64,000 nucleotides of DNA from WHSV01 sp050693975 (GCA_050693975.1 JBOGWV010000177.1:1-64000), one strand, 5' to 3'. Positions 35,903 to 45,077 are shown, counted from the first letter of the stretch. The notes: generated by a model not told the origin, from the letters alone. Numbers and translations: made by a program.

Positions 35903-37264
35903 ATGTCCATCGTGGTCGTGGGGCTCAACCACAAGACCTCTCCGATAAGCCTGCTCGAGCAGCTCGCCATCCCCGACGAGCGGCACGCGAAGGCTCTGGC
36001 CGAGTTAATGAACTCCGAGCACGTGACCGAGGGCGCAATCCTGTCGACCTGTAACCGCGTCGAGGTCTATGCCAGCGTCACAAAGTTTCATCCGGGCGCG
36101 CAGGGACTGCGCAACTTCCTCAGCGAGTTCTGCCACATCGCACCGGAGGACTTCAGCGACCATCTCTACACCTACTTCGACGAGGGAGCGGTGTCGCATC
36201 TGTTCCGCGTTGCCGCGGGTGTCGACTCACTCGTCGTCGGTGAGTCGGAGATTCTCGGGCAGGTGCGCAAGGCCGTTGCGTTCGCCGAGGAAGAGGACAC
36301 CGTCGGTCGCAACCTTCGTCGCGCATTCAGTCAAGCGCTAACCGTCGGCAAGCGCGCTCGCAGCGAAACCGAGATCTCACGCAATCCGGTGTCGGTGTCG
36401 TCGGCCGCGGTCGAGCTGGCGCGGCGCGCCTTCGCGGGACGCGGGGCGGGCTCGGTCGAACCGCAGAACGGACGCGGGGCGGGCTCGGCCGGACCGCAGA
36501 ACGGACGCGGTGGCTATTCGCTTGAGGGCAAGAGCGTGGTCATCGTGGGGGCCGGGAAGATGGGCCGTTTGGCGGTGCAGGCTTTGCAGGCCGCCGGCGC
36601 GACCGAGACGATAGTTGTAAATCGCGGCGAGGAGCGCGCGCAGAGCTTGGCCGACGCATACGGCGTCAAGCCCCGCAGCCTGGGAGAGCTTCCCGAGGTG
36701 CTCTCGGGTGCCGACATCGTCATCTGCTCGACAATGGCTCCCGGCGCGGTGCTCGACCACAAGACGGTGCGCACCGCGGTCGAGGGTCGCACCAGGCCGG
36801 ACGCGCTGTTCATCGTCGACATCGCCGTACCGCGGGACGTGGATCCCTCGGTTGCCGAGATCGACGGAGTGGTACTCCGGGACATCGAGGATCTCCGCGC
36901 TCTCGTCGAGAACAACATGGGTGGCCGCGTGTCCGAGATCGCCAAGGTCGAGAGCATCGTGACCACTGAGCTCGAACGCTTCGCTCGCTGGGAGCGCGCG
37001 GTTGAAGTCGCTCCCGCCATCGCGCGCCTGGTCGACCAGTCCGAGGCGGTGCGTGTCGCCGAGCTCGAACGCTTCTCTTCGCAGCTCGCCGGAGTGAGCG
37101 ACGAACAGAGGGCGGCCATCGAGCAGCTAACGAGGCGGATCGTCAACAAGATCCTCCACGCTCCGCTCAGCAAGTCCAAGGAGATCGCGAGCTCCACTCA
37201 GGGGCACGTCTACCTCGAGGCCCTGTACGAGCTCTTCGAGCTCGAAGATGACCTCGACTCCTGA
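35903..37264 (+). CDS. hemA: Glutamyl-tRNA reductase
   Basis: First enzyme of C5-pathway heme synthesis, reducing Glu-tRNA to glutamate-1-semialdehyde. The 453-aa protein has catalytic Cys in LSTCNRVEVYA (about residue 50), the GVDSLVVGESEILGQV segment, NADPH loop VIVGAGKMG (about 213-221) and a C-terminal dimerisation helix. Between the catalytic and NADPH domains an 11-residue unit is duplicated (GRGAGSVEPQN, GRGAGSAGPQN), encoded by a dispersed 33-bp DNA repeat; homologues lack it as far as I recall. The gene overlaps hemC by 17 nt. Confidence 0.95.
   Translation: MSIVVVGLNHKTSPISLLEQLAIPDERHAKALAELMNSEHVTEGAILSTCNRVEVYASVTKFHPGAQGLRNFLSEFCHIAPEDFSDHLYTYFDEGAVSHLFRVAAGVDSLVVGESEILGQVRKAVAFAEEEDTVGRNLRRAFSQALTVGKRARSETEISRNPVSVSSAAVELARRAFAGRGAGSVEPQNGRGAGSAGPQNGRGGYSLEGKSVVIVGAGKMGRLAVQALQAAGATETIVVNRGEERAQSLADAYGVKPRSLGELPEVLSGADIVICSTMAPGAVLDHKTVRTAVEGRTRPDALFIVDIAVPRDVDPSVAEIDGVVLRDIEDLRALVENNMGGRVSEIAKVESIVTTELERFARWERAVEVAPAIARLVDQSEAVRVAELERFSSQLAGVSDEQRAAIEQLTRRIVNKILHAPLSKSKEIASSTQGHVYLEALYELFELEDDLDS
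36437..36502. repeat. Two tandem 33-bp repeat units in hemA
   Basis: Two 33-bp units (36437-36469 and 36470-36502), differing at two positions, plus a short partial third. Positions 36473-36502 are identical over 30 nt to the reverse complement of 48750-48779, and the core is shared with the sulfite reductase repeat. The insertion is in frame and lies in the linker ahead of the NADPH-binding domain. Confidence 0.88.
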
Positions 37265-38204
37265 CCGCATTGTCATAGCGAGCCGCGGCTCGAAGCTCGC
37301 ACTCCGCCAGACCGAGATCCTCAGCCGGCAACTGCGCGCACACAAGTCCTCACTCGAGGTCGAGGTGGTGACCGTGTCCACAACGGGTGACAGGGACAAG
37401 AACCGTTCCTTTGCGGACCTGGGCACCAAGGGCATCTTCACCAGTGAGGTCGAACGAGAGGTACTGGCCGGGCGGGCCGACGTCGCACTCCACTCCGCCA
37501 AGGACCTCACCGCCCAACTCGCTGAAGAGTGCGCGCTCATCTGTGTTCCCGAGCGCGCCGATGTCCGAGACGTCGTCGTCGGTGGCGAGGGCGAGGCTGG
37601 TGAGGAGCGATTGAGCGCCCTACCGGCGGGCGCGCGCGTCGGCACGTCGAGTATGCGCCGGCGGGTGTTGCTCACCGAGATGCGACCGGACCTCGAGGTC
37701 GTCGAGTTTCGTGGCAATCTCGATACGCGCCTCCGTAAGGTCGCGGACAAAGACGTTGATGCCGCGGTACTGGCGGCGGCGGGCATCGCGCGGCTCGGCG
37801 GCGTCGAACGATCGACGTTCGCCCCCCTCCACCCAGGGCGCTGGGTCCCGGCTCCGGCTCAGGGGGCGCTGGCCGTGGAGGCACGGGCCGACCGCTCCGA
37901 TCTGGCCGCGCTGTTCGGGGGCATCGCCGACTCACGGGCGGCCGCCGAGGTGGAGTGCGAGCGCGCCTTCTCCGAGCGCCTCGAGGGCGGCTGCTCCGTG
38001 CCCCTCGGGTGCCACGCGGTCGCGAGCAACGGGAGCCTCCTCGTGACCGGGCTCCTGGGCTCTCCCCACACCGACCAGATTCTGCGCGACCGTATATCCG
38101 GGCCCCTGGCACGGGCCGCGGCCCTGGGGGCCGAGCTCGCCGAAGCGATTCTCGCGGCGGGAGGCACGGAGATCCTCGAGGACATCAAGGAGCTGGAGTC
38201 ATGA
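37248..38204 (+). CDS. hemC: Porphobilinogen deaminase
   Basis: Polymerises four porphobilinogens into hydroxymethylbilane. A 318-aa protein with N-terminal ASRGSKLALRQ, the substrate segment HSAKDLTAQ (about residue 81), GTSSMRRR (about 130) and the dipyrromethane-binding Cys in LEGGCSVPLG (about 248). Overlaps hemA by 17 nt and cobA-hemD by 4 nt (ATGA), consistent with one translationally coupled operon. Confidence 0.96.
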   Translation: MTSTPDRIVIASRGSKLALRQTEILSRQLRAHKSSLEVEVVTVSTTGDRDKNRSFADLGTKGIFTSEVEREVLAGRADVALHSAKDLTAQLAEECALICVPERADVRDVVVGGEGEAGEERLSALPAGARVGTSSMRRRVLLTEMRPDLEVVEFRGNLDTRLRKVADKDVDAAVLAAAGIARLGGVERSTFAPLHPGRWVPAPAQGALAVEARADRSDLAALFGGIADSRAAAEVECERAFSERLEGGCSVPLGCHAVASNGSLLVTGLLGSPHTDQILRDRISGPLARAAALGAELAEAILAAGGTEILEDIKELES

Positions 38205-39817
38205 GCGGCGCAGGCTGGGTCTATCTCGTTGGTGCGGGGCCGGGCGATCCCGGGTTGGTAACCGCGCGTGGTCTCGCCCTCGTTCGGTCCTGCGACGTGT
38301 TGTTGTACGACCGGCTGGTTCCGCCGGAGCTGCTCGACGAGGCGCCCAACGCCGAGCGCATCTTCGTCGGCAAGAGACCCGGCGAGGAGCACTCGCGACA
38401 ACTCGTTGCCGACGCGCTGATGATCGAGCGCGCCAAAGGCGGTGCGATGGTCGTGCGACTCAAGGGCGGAGATCCATTCGTGTTCGGGCGCGGCAGCGAA
38501 GAGCTCGAGCTGCTCGTGCAGTCCGATGTTCCCTTCGAGGTCGTGCCGGGAGTGACTTCGGCGACAAGCGCCGCGGCCTACGCGGGTATCCCGGTCACTC
38601 ACCGCGGTGTCGCCCGGAACTTTGCGGTGCTGACGGCCAACGAAGAGGCCGAGGGCTCCATTCCCTGGGACCAAATGGCCACCGGGCCCGACACCTTGGT
38701 GTTGATGATGGGCGTGCGCGCGCTGCGGAGTGTCGCTACTCGCCTCATAGCCAGGGGACGAGACCCACAGACACCCGCGGCGGTGGTCGAGTGGGGCACG
38801 CTTCCGCGCCAGCGCGTGGTGACGGGGCCGCTCGAGAAGATCGGCGAGCTCGCCGCCGACGCGGCGATTAGGTCTCCTGCAACCACCTACATAGGTGAGG
38901 TCGTGAAGCTTCGCGACACGATCTCCTGGTTCGAGCGACGCCCGTTGCACGGTGTACGCATCGTGGTGACGCGCGCTCAGCACCAGGCTCAGGCGTTCGG
39001 CGACATCCTCGCGGAGTCGGGGGCCGAGGTCATCTACCTTCCGACCATCGAGATCGTAGATCCGGAGAGTTTCGTCGACGTCGATCTGGCCGCGAAGAAG
39101 CTGGCCGAGGGTCTGTATGCATGGGTGGTGTTCACCTCGGCTAACGGGCTCGAGAAGTTCTTCGAGCGGATCGACGCCTGCGGCTACGATGCCCGGGCGT
39201 TCGCCAGAACCAAGGTGGCCGCGGTGGGCAGCGTGACGGCCGCCCTGCTGGCCGAGCGCGGGATCAAGGCCGACTTCGTGCCCGAGACCTTCACCGCGGA
39301 AACTCTGGCCGCCGGGATGGATCGGGGCGTGGGCCGCGTGTTGCTGCCACGAGTCGAGAACGGGCCGAGCGACATCGTCGACCTTCTGCGCGGCTCCGGT
39401 TGGACCCCCGAGGATTGCGCCACCTATCGCAACGTTCTTGGCTCGGTTTCGCAACCCTCGGTCGAGCGTGTCCGGGCCGGCCGAGTGGACGTCGTGACCT
39501 TCGCAAGCGCGTCGGCGGTGCGGGCGTTCGTCCAGCTCGTGGGTGATCCTCAGGAGCTGGGGCTCGGCCCTGAATCGGAGCCCCGCGAACTGAGCGTGGC
39601 CTGTATCGGCCCGACGACCGCCGACGCGGCGCGCGACCTGGGTTTCCGAGTCGATGTGGTAGCCGAGGAGCACACCGCGCAGGGTCTCAACCACGCGCTG
39701 ATCGAGCACTTCTCGGGCCTCGCAGCCGCGGAGCTCACCGATGAGGAGGACGAGTTCACCGAGGACGCCGACGACGCAGCGGGTTCCAAAGCCGATGATG
39801 CGACAATGGAGCCATGA
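38201..39817 (+). CDS. Fused uroporphyrinogen-III methyltransferase and synthase
   Basis: A 538-aa two-domain enzyme. Residues 1 to about 245 are a SUMT/CobA methyltransferase (VGAGPGDPGLVTARG at the start, VVRLKGGDPFVFGRG near 83, PGVTSATSAAAYAGIPVTHR near 115). From about 255 follows uroporphyrinogen-III synthase (HemD). Together they close the tetrapyrrole ring and methylate it to precorrin-2, the route to siroheme used by the sulfite reductase in this window. The acidic C-terminal tail is non-conserved. The frame open from 37955 is within hemC; the ATG at 38201 overlaps hemC TGA. Confidence 0.93.
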   Translation: MSGAGWVYLVGAGPGDPGLVTARGLALVRSCDVLLYDRLVPPELLDEAPNAERIFVGKRPGEEHSRQLVADALMIERAKGGAMVVRLKGGDPFVFGRGSEELELLVQSDVPFEVVPGVTSATSAAAYAGIPVTHRGVARNFAVLTANEEAEGSIPWDQMATGPDTLVLMMGVRALRSVATRLIARGRDPQTPAAVVEWGTLPRQRVVTGPLEKIGELAADAAIRSPATTYIGEVVKLRDTISWFERRPLHGVRIVVTRAQHQAQAFGDILAESGAEVIYLPTIEIVDPESFVDVDLAAKKLAEGLYAWVVFTSANGLEKFFERIDACGYDARAFARTKVAAVGSVTAALLAERGIKADFVPETFTAETLAAGMDRGVGRVLLPRVENGPSDIVDLLRGSGWTPEDCATYRNVLGSVSQPSVERVRAGRVDVVTFASASAVRAFVQLVGDPQELGLGPESEPRELSVACIGPTTADAARDLGFRVDVVAEEHTAQGLNHALIEHFSGLAAAELTDEEDEFTEDADDAAGSKADDATMEP

Positions 39818-40791
39818 GCTCGTTCCCCTCCTACCGACCACGCCGGCTCCGGCGCACCCCGGGTCTGCGCAGGGCGTTCTCCGAGACCACCCTGGCCCCC
39901 TCGAACTTCATCGCTCCGCTGTTCGTGAAGGAGGCGATCGACGAGCCCGAAGCGATCGAGTCCATGCCCGGTCACTTCAAGCACACGATCGACTCGCTGA
40001 CGAAGGAGGCACACGAGCTAGCGGCGCGCGGCGTGGCCGGGGTGCTGTTGTTCGGCATCCCGGAACGCAAGGACCCGCGGGGGAGCGAGTCCCACAATCC
40101 CGGAGGCATCCTGCAGCAGGGACTGCGCGCCGTTAAGGACGAGCTGGGCGACGATTTCGTGGTCGTCGCCGACCTCTGCATGTGCGAGTACACAGATCAC
40201 GGGCACTGCGGCGTGATCGCAGATGAGGATGTCGACAACGACGCGACCCTGGATGTTTACGGGCGCATCGCGGTGAGCCAAGCGGCCGCCGGAGCCGACG
40301 TCGTCGCACCGAGCGGCATGATGGATGGGCAGGTGGACGCCGTCCGAGCGGCGCTCGACGATGCGAACCACCGACACACTCCGATCCTGGCCTACTCGGC
40401 CAAGTACGCCTCGAGCTTCTATGGACCGTTCCGCCAGGCCGCGGAGGGTGCTCCCCGCTTTGGCGACCGCCGCAGCTACCAGCAGGACCCTCCGAACCTC
40501 TCCGAGGCACTGCGCGAGGTCGAGCTAGACATCGCCGAGGGAGCCGACGCGGTCATGATCAAGCCGGCGCTCGGCTATCTCGATGTGCTGCGAGAGGTCA
40601 AGGAGCGGTTCGACTTCCCGACGGCCGCCTACAACGTCTCCGGCGAGTACTCGATGCTGATGGCCGGGGTGGAGCGAGGTTGGATCGACGAGCGCAACGC
40701 GACCCTCGAAGTGCTGACCTCCATTCGCCGCGCAGGCGCCGACCTCGTCGTCACCTACCACGCCAAGAGGGCCTCCGAATGGCTGACGTGA
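39814..40791 (+). CDS. hemB: Delta-aminolevulinic acid dehydratase
   Basis: Condenses two aminolevulinates to porphobilinogen. A 325-aa TIM-barrel enzyme with the zinc-type motif DLCMCEYTDHGHCG (about residue 125) rather than the Mg-type Asp version, the first Schiff-base lysine in AYSAKYASSFYGPFR (about 197) and the second in MIKPALGYLDV (about 250). ATGA overlap with the preceding gene. Confidence 0.96.
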   Translation: MSSFPSYRPRRLRRTPGLRRAFSETTLAPSNFIAPLFVKEAIDEPEAIESMPGHFKHTIDSLTKEAHELAARGVAGVLLFGIPERKDPRGSESHNPGGILQQGLRAVKDELGDDFVVVADLCMCEYTDHGHCGVIADEDVDNDATLDVYGRIAVSQAAAGADVVAPSGMMDGQVDAVRAALDDANHRHTPILAYSAKYASSFYGPFRQAAEGAPRFGDRRSYQQDPPNLSEALREVELDIAEGADAVMIKPALGYLDVLREVKERFDFPTAAYNVSGEYSMLMAGVERGWIDERNATLEVLTSIRRAGADLVVTYHAKRASEWLT

Positions 40792-40823
40792 TCGGCGCGA
40801 CTTCGTTGGTCGCGTAAGCGCGC

Positions 40824-42116
40824 ATGGATCGCTCCCGTTCGCACAAGCTGTTCGATGAGGCTCGCCACCTGATGCCCGGTGGTGTGTCGTCGCCGGTGCG
40901 CTCGTTCAACGCGGTCGGCAGCGACCCCTTCTTCGTGCAGAGCGCGTCGGGGGCTACGATCACCGACGTCGACGGCAACCAGTACATCGACCTCGTTCAA
41001 TCTTGGGGCGCGCTTCTGTTCGGCCATGCTCATCCCGAGATCGTGCGCGCCGTTTCGGACGCGGCGGCGCGCGGGACGTCGTTCGGCACTCCGAGCGAGG
41101 TCGAGGTCGAGATGGCGTGCACCGTCGTATCGATGATTCCGAACGTCGAACGCGTTCGGTTCGTGTCGTCGGGGACCGAGGCGGGGATGAGCGCGGCGCG
41201 TCTCGCTCGGGGCGCGACCGGTCGCAACAAGCTGCTCAAATTCAACGGGTGCTATCACGGACACATCGACGCGTTGCTGGTCGAGGCGGGATCCGGAGTG
41301 GCGACGCTGGGGATCCCTGGGACCCCCGGTGTGACGGACGGGACCACGGCGGACACGATCACGTGCGAGTACAACGACCTCGATGCCGTGCGTTCGGCAG
41401 TCGAGCCGTTCGCGGACGACGTCGCCGCGATTCTCGTCGAGCCGGTGGCCGCCAACATGGGCCTGGTGGTCCCCAACGAAGGTTTCCTCGAGGGGCTTCG
41501 CACCATCGCCGACGACATCGGTGCACTGCTGGTGTTCGACGAGGTCATCACCGGGTTCCGGCTAGGTGCCGGCGGCGCCCAGGAGCGTTTCGGCGTGAGA
41601 GCCGACCTCGTCATGCTGGGCAAGATCATCGGCGGAGGTCTGCCGGTGGGTGCAGTGGCCGGTCCGGCCGAGCTTCTCGACCAGTTGGCCCCGACGGGCC
41701 CCATCTACCAGGCCGGCACGCTGTCGGGCAATCCGGTGGCGATGGCGGCGGGCCTGACCAACCTGCAGATGATTCAGGCCTCCCCAGGCATCTACGAGCG
41801 CATCCAGACTCGCGCTCGCTCGCTCGTGCGGGGACTGGTGGACGCCGCCGATCATTCCGCCACGGAGCCCGTCTACGCCGCGGCGATCGGGGGCCTCGCC
41901 GGGTTCTTCTTCGCCGAGGAGGAAGTGACCAACTACACGCAGGCCGCGGCCACCTCAGCCGACTCCTACGCCCGCTTCTTCAGAGGCATGCTCGAGCGGG
42001 GTATCTACCTGCCTCCGTCGCGCTTCGAGGCTCTGTTCCTCTCGGACGCTCACACCGAGGATCACATCGACCAGATCGTCCACGCGGCCGCGGATGTCCT
42101 CGCCACCCTCGGATAA
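40824..42116 (+). CDS. hemL: Glutamate-1-semialdehyde 2,1-aminomutase
   Basis: PLP enzyme converting glutamate-1-semialdehyde to 5-aminolevulinate. The 430-aa protein has GGVSSPVRSFNAVG at the start, FVSSGTEAGMSAARLARG (about residue 112), the PLP-binding LLVFDEVITGFRLG and the lysine in MLGKIIGGGLPVGA (about 269). It lies 32 nt after hemB, completing the ALA-to-uroporphyrinogen set; hemE, hemG and hemH are not in this window. Confidence 0.96.
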   Translation: MDRSRSHKLFDEARHLMPGGVSSPVRSFNAVGSDPFFVQSASGATITDVDGNQYIDLVQSWGALLFGHAHPEIVRAVSDAAARGTSFGTPSEVEVEMACTVVSMIPNVERVRFVSSGTEAGMSAARLARGATGRNKLLKFNGCYHGHIDALLVEAGSGVATLGIPGTPGVTDGTTADTITCEYNDLDAVRSAVEPFADDVAAILVEPVAANMGLVVPNEGFLEGLRTIADDIGALLVFDEVITGFRLGAGGAQERFGVRADLVMLGKIIGGGLPVGAVAGPAELLDQLAPTGPIYQAGTLSGNPVAMAAGLTNLQMIQASPGIYERIQTRARSLVRGLVDAADHSATEPVYAAAIGGLAGFFFAEEEVTNYTQAAATSADSYARFFRGMLERGIYLPPSRFEALFLSDAHTEDHIDQIVHAAADVLATLG

Positions 42117-42402
42117 GCGACCCGGCGAAGAGCCCGGGGACGACCTCGAGTCCCCCGAACGAAGTGACGCGCCCGAGACTGAGGGCGCGCCGTCGCTCGT
42201 CCATGCGTGGTGGGACCGGGTCGAGGCGTGGCGCCGCCTCATGCTCGGCGGCGCGCTCATCCTGCTTGCGGCCTCCGCAATGCAGGCATGGCTGAAGGAC
42301 GACTTCCCCGACTCGGCAATGTTCGTGGCGAATTTCGGCGGCTATCTGCTGCTCGCCCTCGGCTTCGCGCAGTTCTTCCGTGACCGCCGTAAGAGGAAGT
42401 AG
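42094..42402 (+). CDS. Small membrane protein after hemL
   Basis: A 102-aa protein with an acidic, proline-rich N-terminus (1-40) and two transmembrane helices (about 48-66 and 76-95), ending in a basic RDRRKRK. It overlaps hemL by 23 nt, which suggests co-translation with the heme operon. I do not recognise the family. Confidence 0.6.
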   Translation: MSSPPSDKRPGEEPGDDLESPERSDAPETEGAPSLVHAWWDRVEAWRRLMLGGALILLAASAMQAWLKDDFPDSAMFVANFGGYLLLALGFAQFFRDRRKRK

Positions 42403-42414
42403 GCGACGACCTCT

Positions 42415-42960
42415 CTAGAGCTCGCCGCTCAGGCGGGCAAGAAACCGGCGAGCGTACTCCCGGCCCTCGAGCGCAAGCTCCCGCCCGCGCGGCGTCGAGA
42501 ACTCCGCCTTCTCTAGATTGCGTTCGTAAACGGCGATCGTCTCCTCGTAGGTATGGCCCTCCGAGCCTCCCTTGGTGAAGGCCTTCGCGATGCCGAAGGC
42601 CCCGATCGTCTCCAGGGCGTTCGCATCGTGCACGATTCGTTCCTCGACGCTCACCGGCGACGACCCATGGCGAACCAGCGCGACGTAGGCGGTGTCGATG
42701 GCGTCGTCGTTCCACCCGTCGGTTCGAAGAAACGCGCGCGTGGCGTCGGCAAACCAGGACCCACCCGCGATCTTGTCGGCGAGGCCATGCCAGGCCGCCA
42801 GGAAGTGCAGAAGTGGCCGGTCGTTGACCTTCAGTCCACGCTCGAGGCCGTCGAGGCGTTGCGCGATGCGCAAGATATGACCGAGATCGTGGGCCACGTC
42901 CTTAGAAAGATAATGAGGCCGCACATAATCGAGATACCCGCGTAAGTCGCCCCGTGCCAT
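42415..42960 (-). CDS. HD-domain hydrolase variant
   Basis: A 181-aa HD-superfamily phosphohydrolase-like protein: AHDLGHILRI (about residue 24) supplies a metal-site His/Asp, and VHDANALETIGAFGIAK (about 110) matches the later conserved Asp region. The central doublet that is normally HD reads HG (AAWHGLAD, about 58), so activity or metal number may differ from the family norm. Convergent with the hemL-linked membrane protein. Confidence 0.72.
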   Translation of the reverse strand: MARGDLRGYLDYVRPHYLSKDVAHDLGHILRIAQRLDGLERGLKVNDRPLLHFLAAWHGLADKIAGGSWFADATRAFLRTDGWNDDAIDTAYVALVRHGSSPVSVEERIVHDANALETIGAFGIAKAFTKGGSEGHTYEETIAVYERNLEKAEFSTPRGRELALEGREYARRFLARLSGEL

Positions 42961-43018
42961 CGATCCAACATAGCTGCAAGAGCGAGCCGAGGGAGCGTGA
43001 CTAAGACTTGGCGAGCGA

Positions 43019-43198
43019 TTAGTCTTCTTTGCCGAGGAAGTAGGCGAGGACCGCGCCGGTCACCACGAGCATGGCTGCGAACAGGATGAAGGCCCGCCCG
43101 CCCTGCTCGCCCGCGTTGACGCCGGGAGTGGAGCACGCGCTCATCCCGACCGCCACCAAGGCGGCGAGTGCGAATCTGAGCTTCCAAACGATCTCCAC
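43019..43198 (-). CDS. 59-aa lipoprotein of the bc-complex operon
   Basis: Read directly from the minus strand: a GTG start, hydrophobic segment, lipobox VGMSAC (Cys about 23), a short Gly-rich stretch, a transmembrane helix (RAFILFAAMLVVTGAVLAYF) and a KED end. AGGAG lies 6 nt upstream of the GTG. It is the last gene of the cytochrome bc operon and could be a small accessory subunit. No family recognised. Confidence 0.62.
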   Translation of the reverse strand: MEIVWKLRFALAALVAVGMSACSTPGVNAGEQGGRAFILFAAMLVVTGAVLAYFLGKED

Positions 43199-43225
43199 GT
43201 GAGCTCCTCTAGTCTCTGACTTGGC

Positions 43226-43245
43226 GCGATCGTCGAGACGATCGC
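43226..43245. repeat. 20-bp palindrome, copy 1
   Basis: Perfect inverted repeat GCGATCGTC-GA-GACGATCGC between the 257-aa membrane protein and the 59-aa lipoprotein genes, six bases after the former's stop codon. Related copies lie at 45972-45991 and 59219-59239. Confidence 0.8.
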
Positions 43246-43251
43246 TGGTCG

Positions 43252-44025
43252 CTAGGTCTTGGTGGTGCCGTTGACGTCCTCGGTCAGTGCCCTGCTGCGT
43301 CGTTCTGAACGCCCCAGTCCAAACAGGTGAGCCACCAACAACAGAAAACCGCCCGCCGTGATCATGCGCGCGGTTCCAAGGGGGTTGCCGGGATCGAGCT
43401 CGAACAGCGCGTACACGCGTGCGCTCTCATCGGGAAGCTCGCTCGCGGGGGTGGGGCTGGGTGACGGCACCGGCGACACCTCGAGCTGCTGGATGGGCTC
43501 CTCGGCCTCTTCTTCGGCCTCCTCCTCTTCGGGGGCCGGAGCCGGCTCCAACTGAACCGCTCCGTAGCGGACTCCGTCGGACTCGACGTAGCGCGCGCTG
43601 CCTTCCGACACGATGAGCTGGGCAGCGTCCTCGAAGGCCTCGATATCTCCCGACTCGATGCCCGCGCCGGCGGACTCGGTCGCCGCGCTCTCGAGCTCGG
43701 ACGCGAGCGCTGCATCGTCCTCGTTCTCCTCGTCGAAGCTCTGCCACGGGGAGTCCGGGTAGCTACCGGCGCTGGGCCCCTCGAGCTCGGCCTGGTCTTC
43801 AGAGACCGAGACTTCCTCCCACCCGGGAAGCGCGCCGACCGGGCCCAACGGGTTGAGCGACCACACGAGCCCCATCATGACCAGGAACGCGAGCGTCACC
43901 GATGCGGTGATGAAGTAGGCCAAGCGCGCACCCAGAACCATCGTGAGCAGCAGCCACACGCTTCCGCAGAAAACGATGACGGCCGACACGACGGCAGCCA
44001 CACCCTCGACGAAGATCGTATCCAT
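43252..44025 (-). CDS. Acidic membrane protein of the bc-complex operon
   Basis: A 257-aa protein of unknown function. Two N-terminal transmembrane helices (about 5-30 and 33-55), a long acidic outward-facing region with EEEEAEEEAEE (about 170-185) and Pro/Ser repeats, and one C-terminal helix (about 222-242) before a basic tail. The ATG at 44025 shares one base with the stop of the diheme cytochrome gene (TGATG), so it is coupled to it. The acidic domain could dock a basic cytochrome c, which is inference. Confidence 0.65.
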   Translation of the reverse strand: MDTIFVEGVAAVVSAVIVFCGSVWLLLTMVLGARLAYFITASVTLAFLVMMGLVWSLNPLGPVGALPGWEEVSVSEDQAELEGPSAGSYPDSPWQSFDEENEDDAALASELESAATESAGAGIESGDIEAFEDAAQLIVSEGSARYVESDGVRYGAVQLEPAPAPEEEEAEEEAEEPIQQLEVSPVPSPSPTPASELPDESARVYALFELDPGNPLGTARMITAGGFLLLVAHLFGLGRSERRSRALTEDVNGTTKT

Positions 44026-45077
44026 CAGAGTCCGCGCTCGTATTCCATGACCGCCCGGATCTGCGCGTCGGTAAGCGGATAGGTGGGCACCGGGGTGCCC
44101 TGAGCCGGAGCTTCTCCGAAGGCGGGCATGAATGCGAAGCGTCGCCCGTTTTGAACCGTCAGGTAGTGCTGGCGTTCGTCGAGGGCGGTCACGTCGCCCT
44201 TCCACAGGGCCATCCCCTGGTACCAGGGATCGTTGGCGTCGCCCAAGCCCTCCTTCCCCTGCCCCTCGTCGCCGTGACAGGTCGCGCAGCGCGCCTGGAA
44301 GATGGCTTCACCGCAGCTCTCGTCGCCCGGCTCCGGGTTCCGGCAATTCTCGGGGAGCTCGTCGTTCGGATTGGTCTGATTATCGGGCAACGAGCGGAGA
44401 AAGGCGATGACGTCGGTGATCATCTGCTCGGTCATGGGACCGCCGAACTCGACGCCCCATGCCGCCATCGGTGTACCCGGGCGGCCACGTTCGATGGTGA
44501 ACCTCACCACCTCTTCGTCCCAGCGCTGGAACACCGCGTTGAGGGGCGGAGCGCGGTATGCGATCTCCGCTCCGGTTACCGGGTCGACGTAGGCGGGGAA
44601 CGCCAACCCGCCACCGGCGGTTCCGGGGAGAATCTCGCCGGTGTCTTTGTCGACCGCGATGCCGCCGTGGCAGTTGGCGCAGCCCATGCCGAGCGAGATC
44701 GCCCGCTCCTCCTCTTTGAAGGCCACCGGATCGGCGTCCTCTTCGAGATCGGGGGGATCCTGGAACACGAACTTCCCGCGCGCTACCGACTCCTCGTCGA
44801 AGCGCTCCTGGAACGAGGCCTGGCGGTTGGCCTCGGGCAGCCAATAGACCGGGATGAACACCGCGGTGACCAGGGTGAACAGCACTCCACCGATCTGGAT
44901 GCGCTCGAGCCTCTTGCCCTCGAGGGTCGAGTCGGGAGCACCCGGCCGCATGGCGTGCGGAATCCCGAGCAGCGCTCCCGGGGTGCGCGACGAACGGCTG
45001 CGCGCGATGAAGATGCCCCAGAGGACGATCGCTCCTCCCAGGATCAGCAGCGCGACCGTCAGTACGTTGGTGTCCAT
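44025..45077 (-). CDS. Membrane-anchored diheme cytochrome c
   Basis: A 350-aa cytochrome with two CXXCH motifs, CANCH (about residue 136) and CATCH (about 265), each inside a cytochrome c-type domain. There are two N-terminal transmembrane segments (about 5-25 and 62-82). A Met ligand candidate is in FAFMPAFGE. By position it takes the role of QcrC/cytochrome c1: it accepts electrons from the Rieske protein and passes them to the oxidase. Its maturation requires the ccm genes in this window. Confidence 0.88.
   Translation of the reverse strand: MDTNVLTVALLILGGAIVLWGIFIARSRSSRTPGALLGIPHAMRPGAPDSTLEGKRLERIQIGGVLFTLVTAVFIPVYWLPEANRQASFQERFDEESVARGKFVFQDPPDLEEDADPVAFKEEERAISLGMGCANCHGGIAVDKDTGEILPGTAGGGLAFPAYVDPVTGAEIAYRAPPLNAVFQRWDEEVVRFTIERGRPGTPMAAWGVEFGGPMTEQMITDVIAFLRSLPDNQTNPNDELPENCRNPEPGDESCGEAIFQARCATCHGDEGQGKEGLGDANDPWYQGMALWKGDVTALDERQHYLTVQNGRRFAFMPAFGEAPAQGTPVPTYPLTDAQIRAVMEYERGL

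Noticed and set aside
37859..39841. 660-codon minus-strand open frame opposite cobA-hemD
   Set aside because: It mirrors the third-position GC bias of the heme genes; no recognisable motif, and the plus strand encodes an intact two-domain enzyme.
41003..42295. 430-codon plus frame overlapping hemL
   Set aside because: Same strand, shifted frame of hemL; Arg/Gly/His-rich with no domain, and hemL is complete.
42831..43187. 118-codon minus frame around the end of the bc operon
   Set aside because: A different frame (43019-43198) encodes a convincing small lipoprotein with ribosome site and lipobox, so this one is a shadow.
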